Shown: positions 25,608 to 34,234, numbered from the stretch's first letter. The stretch is 64,000 bases of DNA from Arthrobacter crusticola (GCF_004357995.1 NZ_SMTK01000002.1:124001-188000); one strand, 5' to 3'. The notes: generated from the letters alone by a model not told the origin. Made by a program: numbers and translations.

Positions 25608-26623
25608 CAGGATTCCTTTCCAGCGGGCTCAATGCCCGGGGTGCTCTGTCCGGCCGGCGCGCCGTCGTCGTGCCGGGTCACGGAGACCTCGGCGGCCAGA
25701 CGGACGTGGTCGGGATGGATGTCGCCGGCCGTCGGCATGAGCACCGCTGCCGCCGACCAGGCAGTGGCCCGGCGCAGCATTTCCGCAACATCCCCGGATC
25801 CAGCTGCGACCACTGCAGCCAGGGCCGCAACGGCCGCATCACCGGCTCCGGTGGCGTTGCCGTGCAGCGGCTCCGGGAGGGCGGCGCGGAGGTGGCCGTC
25901 GGGCGCGCCGGCCGTGAAGGCGAGCAGTCCGTCCTCACCGCAGCTGACGAAGACACGGCGGGCTCCGAGTCCGAGCAGGTGCCGTGCGCCGCGGACCGGA
26001 TCAGCTTCCCCCGTCGCCTCGCGGAGCTCACCGGCATTGGGTTTGAGCACGTCCGCGCCGGCTTCGGCGGCGAGGAGCAGCCCCTGGCCGGAGGTGTCGA
26101 TGATGCAGGGAACTCCGGCCTCCGCGCACCGGCGCACCAAAGCTGCGTAGAAGTCGGTAGGTGCCCCGGGAGGGAGGCTTCCCGAGCCGACGACGCAGCC
26201 CGCGCCGGGGAGGGCATCGTCGATCCGGGCCCGGAGCCGGGCCCACACCGCCGCTTCGAGCGCGCTGCCGGTCTCATTGAAAAGGCTTGTGCTGCCGGCC
26301 GTCGAATCGTGGAAGGCAAGGCTGCGGCGGGTGGGGGCGGTGGCCGGCTCGAGGACCGAGGGGATGCCGCTTGAGGTGAGCTCGGCGGTGTACTGCTCGC
26401 CTGTTGGTCCACCGACAGCCGCCAGGGCGAGCGTCGGATAGCCCTGCTGGTGCAGGACCCGGGAGACATTGACGCCCTTCCCTCCGGCCCTTACCGCCGG
26501 TGCCGCAACGCGGTGGGTGGTCCCAAGGACGATGGCCGGCACGGTGTAGGTCTCATCGAGGGCTGGGTTAGGGGTCACCGTGACGATGGTTCCCACTGGC
26601 CCCGCAGGACGCGGCCCGGTCAT
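25607..26623 (-). CDS. PfkB-family hexose-phosphate kinase (1-phosphofructokinase/tagatose-6-phosphate kinase)
   Basis: 338 residues. N-terminal T-V-T-P-N-P-A-L-D-E-T and G-G-K-G-V-N-V-S-R-V-L identify the LacC/FruK branch of PfkB kinases. The C-terminal G-N-A-T-G-A-G-D-A-A carries the catalytic Asp. It would phosphorylate tagatose-6-phosphate (or fructose-6- or fructose-1-phosphate) to the bisphosphate used by the adjoining aldolase. It starts by 4-bp overlap with the ROK gene stop and overlaps the aldolase start by one base, so translation is coupled on both sides. Confidence 0.92.
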   Translation of the reverse strand: MTGPRPAGPVGTIVTVTPNPALDETYTVPAIVLGTTHRVAAPAVRAGGKGVNVSRVLHQQGYPTLALAAVGGPTGEQYTAELTSSGIPSVLEPATAPTRRSLAFHDSTAGSTSLFNETGSALEAAVWARLRARIDDALPGAGCVVGSGSLPPGAPTDFYAALVRRCAEAGVPCIIDTSGQGLLLAAEAGADVLKPNAGELREATGEADPVRGARHLLGLGARRVFVSCGEDGLLAFTAGAPDGHLRAALPEPLHGNATGAGDAAVAALAAVVAAGSGDVAEMLRRATAWSAAAVLMPTAGDIHPDHVRLAAEVSVTRHDDGAPAGQSTPGIEPAGKES

Positions 26624-27645
26624 GGCCGGGCCACCAGGTCCCGGGCCCGTAGTCCTGCGCCGATGAGGCCAGCGTCCTGGCCAAGGACCGTGGTGAGAAT
26701 CCGGGGTGCCCGCAGGAAGGACAGCCTCGATTCGACCCGGGACTGGAGGGGCTCGACCAGGGCCGGGCCGGCCTGCGCAAGGCCCCCGCCGAGGATGACG
26801 GCTTCGGTGCCGAGGATGGCCGTGAGCTGGCAGATGCTGAAGGCAAGCGCGTTCACCGCGTCCTCCCAGACCTGCGCGGCATGCCGGTCTCCGCTCAGCG
26901 CCGCCGTCAGGACGGCCTTCGCTCCTGCCGCGGCGTTCCCTGAGAGCGCGTTGTAACGCCTAGTGATGGCCCCTGCGGAGCCAATGGTTTCCAGGCATCC
27001 GAACGCCCCGCAGGGGCACTCGGTGCCTCCGGGGACCTCGGCGTGACCGATCTCCCCGGCATATCCTCCGGCGCGCACCCGCTGACCTTCGCAGAACACG
27101 GCACCGGCGATCCCGGTGCCGATGACCATCACCACGACGTCGCGAAGGCCCCGCCCGGCACCGGCGCGCATCTCGGCCTCCCCGGCGATGCTCACGTCGT
27201 GTCCGAACGCCACAGGTAGGCCTGTGACGCGGGTGAGGTGCTCCCCGAAGGGGTAGTCCCGCCAGCCAAGATTGGCTGACATTCGACCGATGCCTGCCTC
27301 TTCATCGACGAGGCCGGGCACGACGAGACCGATTGACTCGATGGCACACCCGGGATATTCGGCACGGTAGTTCTCGGTCAGTGCGGCGACCTTCGCGACG
27401 ACAACATCCCCGGGGAACTGCCCGTCGCGGGGCGTGGGGATGCGCAGGAGGGAGTGGAGCCGGCCCGCATCGTCGACAAGGGCTGCCTTCATATCGGTCC
27501 CGCCGACGTCGAAGGCAAGGACCCCGCGGGCGGGGGGCTCCCCGCTACCTGCGCCGGGCCCGGTCACCGGATCCGCAGGCAGTCCCACCGGCGGGCCGGC
27601 CCAGGTGCCAGGATCAGTCCTGGCGCTTCTTCCCCCACCTCTCAC
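26620..27645 (-). CDS. ROK-family sugar kinase
   Basis: 341 residues. There is no N-terminal DNA-binding domain, so this is a kinase and not a repressor. ATP-binding D-V-G-G-T-D-M-K-A is near residue 46, catalytic G-H-D-V is in F-G-H-D-V-S-I-A-G-E, and the zinc motif is E-C-P-C-G-A-F-G-C-L-E. Because the locus imports sugar by an ABC system and not a PTS, a kinase is needed, and this gene fits phosphorylation of an amino sugar (like AgaK/NagK). The first 40 residues are low complexity and Gly/Pro-rich, and the GTG start at 27645 has no strong ribosome binding site, so the true start may be further in. Confidence 0.9.
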   Translation of the reverse strand: MRGGGRSARTDPGTWAGPPVGLPADPVTGPGAGSGEPPARGVLAFDVGGTDMKAALVDDAGRLHSLLRIPTPRDGQFPGDVVVAKVAALTENYRAEYPGCAIESIGLVVPGLVDEEAGIGRMSANLGWRDYPFGEHLTRVTGLPVAFGHDVSIAGEAEMRAGAGRGLRDVVVMVIGTGIAGAVFCEGQRVRAGGYAGEIGHAEVPGGTECPCGAFGCLETIGSAGAITRRYNALSGNAAAGAKAVLTAALSGDRHAAQVWEDAVNALAFSICQLTAILGTEAVILGGGLAQAGPALVEPLQSRVESRLSFLRAPRILTTVLGQDAGLIGAGLRARDLVARP

Positions 27646-27651
27646 CGAAAC

Positions 27652-28581
27652 TCAGCCTTCGAGGATGACGGAGCGGGAGAGGTTGCGCGGCACGTCGGGG
27701 TTCAGGCCGCGGGCCAGGGCGCGTTCAAGCGTCACCTTGTGCACCCGCACCAGGTCGGCGAGCGGGTGGAGCCCCGAGTCGACGAAAGACGCCCCGGTGG
27801 CGGCGACCTCGGCGTCCAGCCCAACGGGCGCGTCGCCGAATGACCAGGTGACCCGTCCGGGCGCGGCGATGGAGATGGGGCCGTGGCGGTATTCCATGGC
27901 GGGGTAGGACTCCGTCCAGCCCTGGACGCCCTCCCGCATCTTGAGTGCGGCTTCGTGCGCCAGCCCCACTGTCCAACCGGTGCCGAGGAAGCTGAACTGC
28001 TCCGCGTCGAGCAGCTCCTGGTCCGTGGCGCCCTCCAGCACGCTCCGGGCATCCGCCACAGCGCCGGTGAGGTCCTCGCCCAGCGTCGTCAGGAGATAGA
28101 CGAGGGCGGTCGTCGCGAAGCGGGTCTGGACGACCGACGACTCGTCGGCGTAGGGCAGGCCGACGACGGCGTCCGCCACCCTGGTGGCCGGCGAGCCGGT
28201 ATCGCCGAGGAGAACAACGGTCGGAGTGCTTCCCTTGACCTTGTTGAGCATGGACAGAATTTCACTCGTCGTGCCCGAGCGCGTGATGGCGACGATCGAG
28301 TCATAGGAGCGGGTGGCCAGCACCGAGGCCTCCGATGCGGCGAAGGCGTCGGTTTCCCCCCTGCCGGCAGCTTCGCGGGCTGCGGCGTAGGCCTGCGCCA
28401 TGAACCATGACGTTCCGCATCCGATTACTGCGACCCTGCGGCCGTCGGCCGGCAGCAGTTGCTCGGACCCGGCCTGGGCAATTGCCTGCTCCCAGAGATC
28501 CGGCTGGGAAGCCAATTCCGCAGCCATGTGATGGCCGGGGGCAGCCTCGACTGGCGCTGACGGTTCGGTGGACTGTGACAT
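27652..28581 (-). CDS. SIS-domain sugar isomerase/deaminase (AgaS/GlmS-C-like)
   Basis: 309 residues from ATG 28581, preceded by AAGGAG. Two SIS domains are visible: the first has V-I-G-C-G-T-S-W-F and I-T-R-S-G-T-T-S-E-I-L, the second F-L-G-T-G-W-T and A-M-E-Y-R-H-G-P-I. This resembles the isomerase half of GlmS and the AgaS amino-sugar-6-phosphate deaminases. It probably converts galactosamine-6-phosphate to tagatose-6-phosphate plus ammonia. It is first in the minus-strand operon and divergent from the ABC genes. The presence of both this and NagB in one operon is notable. Confidence 0.9.
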   Translation of the reverse strand: MSQSTEPSAPVEAAPGHHMAAELASQPDLWEQAIAQAGSEQLLPADGRRVAVIGCGTSWFMAQAYAAAREAAGRGETDAFAASEASVLATRSYDSIVAITRSGTTSEILSMLNKVKGSTPTVVLLGDTGSPATRVADAVVGLPYADESSVVQTRFATTALVYLLTTLGEDLTGAVADARSVLEGATDQELLDAEQFSFLGTGWTVGLAHEAALKMREGVQGWTESYPAMEYRHGPISIAAPGRVTWSFGDAPVGLDAEVAATGASFVDSGLHPLADLVRVHKVTLERALARGLNPDVPRNLSRSVILEG

Positions 28582-28980
28582 GGGGGGTCTCCTTCGGGCG
28601 GAGGTGCCCGGTACTGGAAAGATGAGGAATGCTGCTCCCATGATGAACGCTGATCGAACCAGATGTCCAGTGCTCAACTACGATCATGAGCTGAAACGCT
28701 CGCACCCCGCGTGGCCCGCCCCTTCGCCGGCCGTGGGTTACCGCAGGGATCAGGGGAAGGGCCAGTGCGGACCTGCAGCGCGTTCCTCTTGACGTGAGAC
28801 CTACATCACGTCATTATTTCTGCATTAGGTGATTCCTTGTGATTGGGGGACGCCTTCAAGTATCACAAAACACCATCGTGTTGCCGACTCCCGGGTCGCG
28901 CCCGCGGCCGTCCTGCCCGTCCGGACCAGAACCTCCCGCGTCGGTGCCATCACTCGGAATATCACCTGAAAGAGGAATTC
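28582..28980. promoter_or_regulatory. Divergent promoter region of the amino-sugar locus
   Basis: A 399-bp gene-free stretch between the SIS gene and the binding-protein gene. On the plus strand, TTGACG (28789-28794), a 17-bp spacer and CATTAT (28812-28817) make a plausible promoter. The perfect inverted repeat TGACGTGA-N8-TCACGTCA (28790-28813) overlaps both boxes, as expected for a repressor site. The transcript would have a leader of about 155 nt. I could not place the minus-strand promoter, although it should lie around 28640-28720. Confidence 0.6.
28790..28813. promoter_or_regulatory. Operator-like inverted repeat TGACGTGA-N8-TCACGTCA
   Basis: Eight-base perfect arms separated by 8 bp, lying across the -35 to -10 interval of the candidate plus-strand promoter. 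The repressor is most simply the DeoR protein encoded at 23958-24755, by inference. Confidence 0.6.
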
Positions 28981-30225
28981 ATGAAGAGCAGACTGCGCAA
29001 AGGTCTCGTGGCTGCCGTCGCCGCCGGGACCCTGATGGTCACCTCCTGCGGCTTTGGCGGGGGTGGCTCCGAAGCGGAAGGCGAGGGCGGAGACACAACG
29101 ATCGATATGCTCGTTCCGAGCTACTCCGATAACACCAAGGCGCTGTGGGAAGGAGTCGTCGAGGAGTTCGAAGCCGCCAATGACGGCGTCACCGTGAACC
29201 TGCAGATTGAATCCTGGGAGAACCTCGAGTCGGTGCTGCAGACCAAGATCCAGTCAGGTGAGGCCCCCGACATTTACAACGGTGGTGCCTTCTCGGCCTT
29301 TGCGGCCGAGGGACTGCTCTACCCGGCCGAGGACATCGCCTCCGAGGACATCATCGGCGACTTCCAGGAATCCTTCGTCGAGAACGAATCCTTCGAGGGA
29401 ACCCAGTACGGCCTTCCGCTGCTGGCCTCCGCCCGCGCCCTGTTCTACAACAAGGACCTGATGGAGGAGGCCGGCGTTGCCGAGCCGCCGAAGACCTGGG
29501 ACGAGCTCTACGACGCGGCCAAGAAGATCACCGACACGGGAACGCCCGGCTACGGTATGCCGCTGGGCTCAGAGGAAGCCCAGGGTGAAAGCCTGATCTG
29601 GTTCGCGGGCAACGGCGGCGGATTCGGAGACGAATCCGAAATCACCGTCAACACCCCCGAGAACGTCGAAGCTGCCGAGTTCATGAAGAAAATGATCACC
29701 GACGGCGTCACCCAGCCCGACCCCGGCGCCACCCAGCGCACTCCGATGATCAACGTCTTCGCCCAGGGCAAGATCGGAATGGTTTACGCCCTGCCCCAGA
29801 CCGTGGGCCAGATCGACAAGGAAAACCCCGACCTCAACTACGGTGTCGCAAACGTTCCTACGAACACCGGGGAGCCTGCAACCCTCGGAGTCGCAGACCG
29901 CCTGATGGCCTTCAAGAACGATGACGACAAGCAGGAAGCCATCACGCAGTTCATGGACTTCTTCTTCGAAACCGGCACCTACGTGCCGTGGGTCGAGGCC
30001 GAGGGATTCCTGCCCACCACCAAGAGCGGTGCCGAGGAAATGGCATCCAACGAGGTCCTGAAGCCGTTCCTCGAGATGCTCCCCGACGCTCAGTTCTACC
30101 CCACGTCCAACCCGGCGTGGAACGCAACGGACGGCGCCTTCAAGTCGCTCATGGGCCAGCTTGAGGACCAGGACGCCAAGACGGTACTGAACCAGATCCA
30201 GGCCAAGGCCGACGCAGCCGGCTGA
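28981..30225 (+). CDS. Sugar ABC transporter substrate-binding lipoprotein
   Basis: 414 residues from ATG 28981 with AGAGGAA upstream. The signal peptide runs to the lipobox V-T-S-C (Cys23), so the protein is anchored to the outer face of the membrane. After a Gly/Glu linker it has the type 1 extracellular solute-binding fold (T-I-D-M-L-V-P-S-Y-S; E-A-P-D-I-Y-N-G-G). This is a CUT1 family sugar binder. Two permease genes follow. Divergent orientation from the amino-sugar catabolic operon suggests it captures an amino sugar or a glycan fragment. Confidence 0.94.
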   Translation: MKSRLRKGLVAAVAAGTLMVTSCGFGGGGSEAEGEGGDTTIDMLVPSYSDNTKALWEGVVEEFEAANDGVTVNLQIESWENLESVLQTKIQSGEAPDIYNGGAFSAFAAEGLLYPAEDIASEDIIGDFQESFVENESFEGTQYGLPLLASARALFYNKDLMEEAGVAEPPKTWDELYDAAKKITDTGTPGYGMPLGSEEAQGESLIWFAGNGGGFGDESEITVNTPENVEAAEFMKKMITDGVTQPDPGATQRTPMINVFAQGKIGMVYALPQTVGQIDKENPDLNYGVANVPTNTGEPATLGVADRLMAFKNDDDKQEAITQFMDFFFETGTYVPWVEAEGFLPTTKSGAEEMASNEVLKPFLEMLPDAQFYPTSNPAWNATDGAFKSLMGQLEDQDAKTVLNQIQAKADAAG

Positions 30226-30270
30226 CCCGCGGGTCACCAGCAGCACCTTTTCGGCATAGGTATCTACCCA

Positions 30271-30306
30271 GCAGGGGAGCCGGCCCGGTCCGGGCGGCTC
30301 CCCTGC
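30271..30306 (+). terminator. Intercistronic hairpin between binding protein and permease
   Basis: 12-bp stem GCAGGGGAGCCG (30271-30282) with its complement at 30295-30306; the 12-nt loop itself can pair further (CCCGG/CCGGG). It has no T-tract. Located 46 bp after the binding-protein stop, it fits a partial terminator or mRNA 3'-stabiliser that keeps binding protein in excess over permeases. Confidence 0.7.
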
Positions 30307-30332
30307 GTTCCCTAAGGAACGGTCCGCACTCC

Positions 30333-31262
30333 ATGAGCACTTTGACACCCCCGGTCATCCGGGAACGGAAACGCGGCGGCGGTCCCCAAAACCGGGACAG
30401 CCTGTGGGCGGCCCTTCCCTGGGTCGGCCCGGTCCTGCTCCTGATCTTCGGAGTAGTCCTCTTCCCCGCCGCGTACATGATCTACTCCTCGACACGGCGG
30501 ATCAGCCAGGCCGGGACAAACGTCGAAGGCGTCGGCTTCGAAAATTTCGCCACAGTCTTCGCCGACCCGAACCTGCCCCGGGTCCTGCTCAACACCTTCG
30601 TGTGGGTGATCGTCGTCGTCTCGGTGACGGTCGTCCTCTCCCTGTTGCTCGCCAACTTCCTCAACAAGCCTTTCCCCGGCCGGACCCTGGTGAGGATGGC
30701 GGTCATCGTCCCGTGGGCGGCAAGCGTCGTCATGACGACAACGGTCTTCTACTACGGTCTGGACCGCGACTACGGCATCATGAATTCCTTCCTCGTTGAC
30801 ATCGGGCTCCTCGATTCAACCTATGGGTTCACGAAGAACGTCGCGACGGCCCTGGGGGCCGCGATCGTCGTTGGAATTTTCGTCTCAATCCCCTTCACCA
30901 CCTATACGCTGCTCGCCGGGCTGCAGGCCGTTCCGTCCGATGCCCTCGAGGCCGCGAAGATGGACGGTGCGGGCCCGGTCCGCACCTACTTCAGCGTCGT
31001 GCTGCCACAGCTGCGCGGTGCGCTCGCCGTCGCCGTGCTGATCAATGTGATCAACGTGTTCAACAACCTGCCGATCCTGCGCATCATGACCGGCTCGATC
31101 CCCGGCTACAGCGCGGACACACTCATGACCTACATCTTCAAGGTGCTTCAGTTCGATCGGCGGCTCGACATCGCCAGCGCCCTCAGCGTCGTGAATTTCG
31201 CCGTCGTCATTCTGATCGTTGCGGTGTACGTGAAGGTCGTTAAGCCCATGAAGGAGACCTGA
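30333..31262 (+). CDS. CUT1 sugar ABC permease (MalF-like)
   Basis: 309 residues with six hydrophobic helices. The EAA loop is D-A-L-E-A-A-K-M-D-G-A-G-P-V-R-T-Y-F, which docks on the transporter ATPase. It forms the membrane channel with the next gene product. It starts about 107 bp after the binding-protein gene, behind a hairpin, and stops one base before the GTG of the second permease. Confidence 0.94.
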   Translation: MSTLTPPVIRERKRGGGPQNRDSLWAALPWVGPVLLLIFGVVLFPAAYMIYSSTRRISQAGTNVEGVGFENFATVFADPNLPRVLLNTFVWVIVVVSVTVVLSLLLANFLNKPFPGRTLVRMAVIVPWAASVVMTTTVFYYGLDRDYGIMNSFLVDIGLLDSTYGFTKNVATALGAAIVVGIFVSIPFTTYTLLAGLQAVPSDALEAAKMDGAGPVRTYFSVVLPQLRGALAVAVLINVINVFNNLPILRIMTGSIPGYSADTLMTYIFKVLQFDRRLDIASALSVVNFAVVILIVAVYVKVVKPMKET

Positions 31263-31263
31263 G

Positions 31264-32172
31264 GTGTCAGTGAGCGCTCCGGCGAAAGCCGCCATCCAGC
31301 CGGTGCGGCAGAACCGCGTCCGCAAGTACGGGCCAGACGGAATCAGCGGACGCCGGCTCGGCCTGCGCATTGCAGTCGGCGTCATCATCGCGCTGGTTTT
31401 CCTGACGCCGTACCTGATCATGCTGGTCGGCTCCCTCAAGACCCGGCCGGAAATCCTGCGGGTGCCGCCGCGGTACTTCCCGCAGGACGGCCTCCAGTGG
31501 GGGAACTACGCGTCGATGTGGTCCACGCCCGAGACGCCCCTGCCGTTCAACCTCATCTCGACGCTGATCATCTCGATCTTTGCGACGCTGCTCGTGCTCC
31601 TGGTTGCCACGCCGGCGGCCTACTACACGGCGCGTTTCCGCTTCCCGGGAAAGATCGCGTTCCTGTTCCTCGTCATCGTGACGCAGATGCTGCAGCCGGC
31701 GGTCCTCACCGCGGGGCTGTTCCGCCAGATGCTCGTCCTCGACATCAACGACACGTGGCTGGCGATGATCCTGATCAACGCAGCCTTCAACCTTTCGTTC
31801 GCGCTGTGGATCATGCACAGCTTCTTCGCCGGCATCCCCAAGGAGATCGACGAGGCTGCCCAGCTGGACGGCGCCGGCCGGCTCAAGGTCCTCTTCACGG
31901 TGAATCTGCCCCTCGTCTGGCCCGGCATAGTCACGGCGATCATCTTCACCTTCGTCTCCTCCTGGAACGAGTTCGCTGCGTCCCTGGTGATCATGTCCAC
32001 TGCCGAAAACCAGCCGTTGTCGGTGGCGCTGACCAAGTTCATCGGTCAGTACGCCACGAGTTGGCAGTACGTGTTCGGCATCTCGATCGTGGCGATCATC
32101 CCCGTGATCATCCTCTTCGCCCTCATCGAGAAGCGCCTGATCGGTGGGCTGACCGCGGGAGCCGTCAAGTAA
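31264..32172 (+). CDS. CUT1 sugar ABC permease (MalG-like)
   Basis: 302 residues, GTG start at 31264 immediately after the previous stop. It has six hydrophobic helices and the EAA loop D-E-A-A-Q-L-D-G-A-G-R-L-K-V-L-F; the carboxy end G-G-L-T-A-G-A-V-K is typical of MalG-type subunits. No ATPase gene follows; energy must come from a shared subunit such as the UgpC/MsiK-like protein encoded at 51740-52822 or elsewhere. Confidence 0.94.
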   Translation: MSVSAPAKAAIQPVRQNRVRKYGPDGISGRRLGLRIAVGVIIALVFLTPYLIMLVGSLKTRPEILRVPPRYFPQDGLQWGNYASMWSTPETPLPFNLISTLIISIFATLLVLLVATPAAYYTARFRFPGKIAFLFLVIVTQMLQPAVLTAGLFRQMLVLDINDTWLAMILINAAFNLSFALWIMHSFFAGIPKEIDEAAQLDGAGRLKVLFTVNLPLVWPGIVTAIIFTFVSSWNEFAASLVIMSTAENQPLSVALTKFIGQYATSWQYVFGISIVAIIPVIILFALIEKRLIGGLTAGAVK

Positions 32173-32179
32173 CCGGGCC

Positions 32180-32206
32180 GAAGCATCGAGGATGCTTCCA
32201 GTTTTT
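32180..32206 (+). terminator. Intrinsic terminator after the permease genes
   Basis: GAAGCATC (32180-32187), loop GAG, GATGCTTC (32191-32198), followed by CAGTTTTT. It is one of the few classic hairpin-plus-T-tract terminators in the window, 8 bp past the permease stop. Confidence 0.88.
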
Positions 32207-32276
32207 CGTTGTGGAGCGCCTCGTGCGGTGCTATCCCTAGAAGATGTCCGCAGCGGAGCGTTTCGAAGGAGAAGCG

Positions 32277-32591
32277 ATGACAACGAGTCCCGACGCAGAG
32301 GAACGCGAGCTCAGCGACTGGAGCCGCACCCTGACCCAGGCGCTGCAGATCCTCGACCTCGAGGTGGACTCCGCCAAGATCCTCGAGGTGGCCGATCGGT
32401 CCTCGGCCGCGGTCTCGCCGAACGCGGGAGCCATCAGTGCCTTCCTCGTGGGTTATGCGGCGGGCACCGTCAACACCAAGGGCCGCAAGGGTGCGGACGA
32501 GGCGGTGCAGAAGGCCGCCTCCACCGTGCTCCGGGTGCTTGCCACGGGCGACGACCGCGAAGAAGAAGGCTGGACGGGGACCGCGCAGTAA
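32277..32591 (+). CDS. DUF6457 domain protein
   Basis: 104 residues from ATG 32277 with GAAGGAG upstream. The sequence has L-S-D-W-S-R-T-L-T-Q-A-L near the N-terminus and H-like segment S-P-N-A-G-A-I-S-A-F-L-V-G-Y-A-A-G, typical of the actinobacterial DUF6457 domain. The same domain is found fused to MobA-type molybdenum-cofactor proteins. A molybdopterin oxidoreductase lies 2 kb away (34699-37041), so a cofactor-related role is possible but unproven. Confidence 0.8.
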   Translation: MTTSPDAEERELSDWSRTLTQALQILDLEVDSAKILEVADRSSAAVSPNAGAISAFLVGYAAGTVNTKGRKGADEAVQKAASTVLRVLATGDDREEEGWTGTAQ

Positions 32592-32606
32592 GCACTGCTG
32601 CGAGTG

Positions 32607-32651
32607 TGCAGCTCACCACGCAAAGCCCGCCTAGAAGGGTGGTGAGCTGCA
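32607..32651. terminator. Bidirectional terminator between DUF6457 and sigma-factor genes
   Basis: Perfect 13-bp inverted repeat TGCAGCTCACCAC (32607-32619) with complement at 32639-32651 and a 19-nt loop, placed between convergent stops at 32591 and 32669. Confidence 0.78.
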
Positions 32652-32668
32652 GTTTCGGCGGGAGATAG

Positions 32669-34234
32669 CTAGTCGGTGTCGGCTGCCGGAGGCCCCGGTG
32701 CCGTGAGACGCTGCAGGGCCCCCTCGAGGAAGCCGCGCAGTGCCGGATCGGTTGTCAACGCCAGGGCCCTGCCGTACGCCCCGGCCGCTTCCGTGGTCCG
32801 GCCCGCCTGAGTCAACAGGTGGGCGCGGGTCGCCCAGGCCGGCTGGAAATCTTCGAGGGCCGGAGCGTTGGCCGCGTCGAGGAAGGACAGGGCCGCGTCC
32901 GGCCCGGATGCCTCACCTAGGGTGGAGGCGAGTGAGACGATCCCTCCGAGGGTCGGAGTGAGGGCCACCAGAGCCTCATTGAGGCGGAGCAACGCCTGCC
33001 AGTCGGTCCTCCCCGTGCGGGCCCGGGCACAGTGGACCGACTGCATCGCGGCCTCGAGCTGGAACCTCCCGATCCGCCCCAAAGGGTGGGCACGCCGCAG
33101 GTGTTCTTCTCCGCGGGCGATCAGATCACGATGCCAAAGGCTGGTGTCCTGAAGGGCGAGGGGAACGAACCCTCCGGCCGAGGCAGTACGCGCGGTTCCC
33201 CGGGCCAGCGACAGGCAGATCAGCGCGGCAAGCCCGTGAACCTCCGGCTCGTCGGGAAGCAGCTCCGTGAGGACCGTCGCAAGGTACAGCGCCTCGGCGG
33301 CGAGGCTCTCGGGAGGGTCGGCGTCCGACCCGGCTTGGGAGCGGCCCCAGGCGTCCTCATCCGCCGGGGACTGGGCCCCGCAGTCCGGCCCGGCTTGGTT
33401 GCGGGTTCCGGTGTCCGCGTCTGCCCGGAAGCGGGCCCCGGAGTCCGCGTCTGTCTGGAGTTGAGACCCGGCGCCGGCAGGTTCACCGGTCCCGGCTCCC
33501 GCCCGGACCCTTCGGGCGCCGGGCAGGCGGCTCCGCCAGTCAAGGGCATACGCGCCGTACACCGCCTCGAGCACGGCGGGAAGGCGCTCCTTCAGGACGG
33601 TCATGTCGGGCAGCACGAAAGGAATGCGGGCCTCGCGGATGCGCCGCTTGGCGCGCACGAGGCGCTGCGCCATCGCCGGTGTCGGAACGGCGAAGGCCGC
33701 GGCGATCCGGTCCGACGGAACACCGAGGACCACCTGGAGCATCAGGGGCGTGCGGACACCCGGGTCGATTGCCGGGTGGGCGCAGACGAAGAGCAGGGAA
33801 AGCCGTCGGTCCGGAATCGCCTCGACGTCGACCTCGTCCCAATGCACGGCACCCGGCAGGGCGGAGCAGGACCCGCCGGGTGAAGGGATACCCCCCAGGG
33901 AACCTGCCCCCCGGGACGTGCCACCCGGGGGATCGGCTCCTGAGGAACCGGCGTCGGGTTCCAATGGCACCGAGGTGCGGTAGGCCGCGGACCGGTAGCG
34001 GTCCCGCTGCCGGTTGCGCGACACTGCAAACAGCCAGGCTTCGGGGTTCTCAGGGATGCCGGAGACCGGCCAGGTGGTCAGGGCCCGGAGGAAGGCGTCC
34101 GCGAGGGCGTCCTCGGCGGCCTGGAGGTCACCGGTGGGCGCGGCGAGCAGGGCGAGCAGGCGGCCGTAGGAGGCGCGGGCCACGGACTCGGCCCGAGCCC
34201 GCGCCTCGGCAGTGCTCAGCGCAGTTCCCGCCAC
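32669..34234 (-). CDS. ECF-type RNA polymerase sigma factor with DUF6596 domain
   Basis: 521 residues from GTG 34234, with GAGGG upstream; other in-frame starts exist up to 34300. Sigma region 2 covers about residues 12-75 (A-E-D-A-L-A-D-A-F-L-R-A-L and N-R-Q-R-D-R-Y-R). Region 4 is around 150-200 (P-S-D-R-I-A-A-A-F and M-A-Q-R-L-V-R-A-K-R-R-I). The C-terminal DUF6596/TPR-like part carries L-A-R-G-T-A-R and L-E-A-A-M-Q-S-V-H. Its start overlaps the YCII gene stop, the standard arrangement for this sigma group. A low-complexity insert of about 70 residues interrupts the middle (see repeat). Confidence 0.9.
   Translation of the reverse strand: MAGTALSTAEARARAESVARASYGRLLALLAAPTGDLQAAEDALADAFLRALTTWPVSGIPENPEAWLFAVSRNRQRDRYRSAAYRTSVPLEPDAGSSGADPPGGTSRGAGSLGGIPSPGGSCSALPGAVHWDEVDVEAIPDRRLSLLFVCAHPAIDPGVRTPLMLQVVLGVPSDRIAAAFAVPTPAMAQRLVRAKRRIREARIPFVLPDMTVLKERLPAVLEAVYGAYALDWRSRLPGARRVRAGAGTGEPAGAGSQLQTDADSGARFRADADTGTRNQAGPDCGAQSPADEDAWGRSQAGSDADPPESLAAEALYLATVLTELLPDEPEVHGLAALICLSLARGTARTASAGGFVPLALQDTSLWHRDLIARGEEHLRRAHPLGRIGRFQLEAAMQSVHCARARTGRTDWQALLRLNEALVALTPTLGGIVSLASTLGEASGPDAALSFLDAANAPALEDFQPAWATRAHLLTQAGRTTEAAGAYGRALALTTDPALRGFLEGALQRLTAPGPPAADTD
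33310..33515 (-). repeat. Degenerate repeat insert within the sigma-factor gene
   Basis: In the protein this reads as loosely repeated blocks such as Q-T-D-A-D-S-G-A-R-F, R-A-D-A-D-T-G-T-R-N-Q and A-G-P-D-C-G-A-Q-S, rich in Ala, Asp, Gly and Gln. In DNA, units of about 30 bp share G(T/A)GTCCGCGTCTG and flanking GCGGG. The insert stays in frame and lies between region 4 and the C-terminal domain. Confidence 0.65.
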
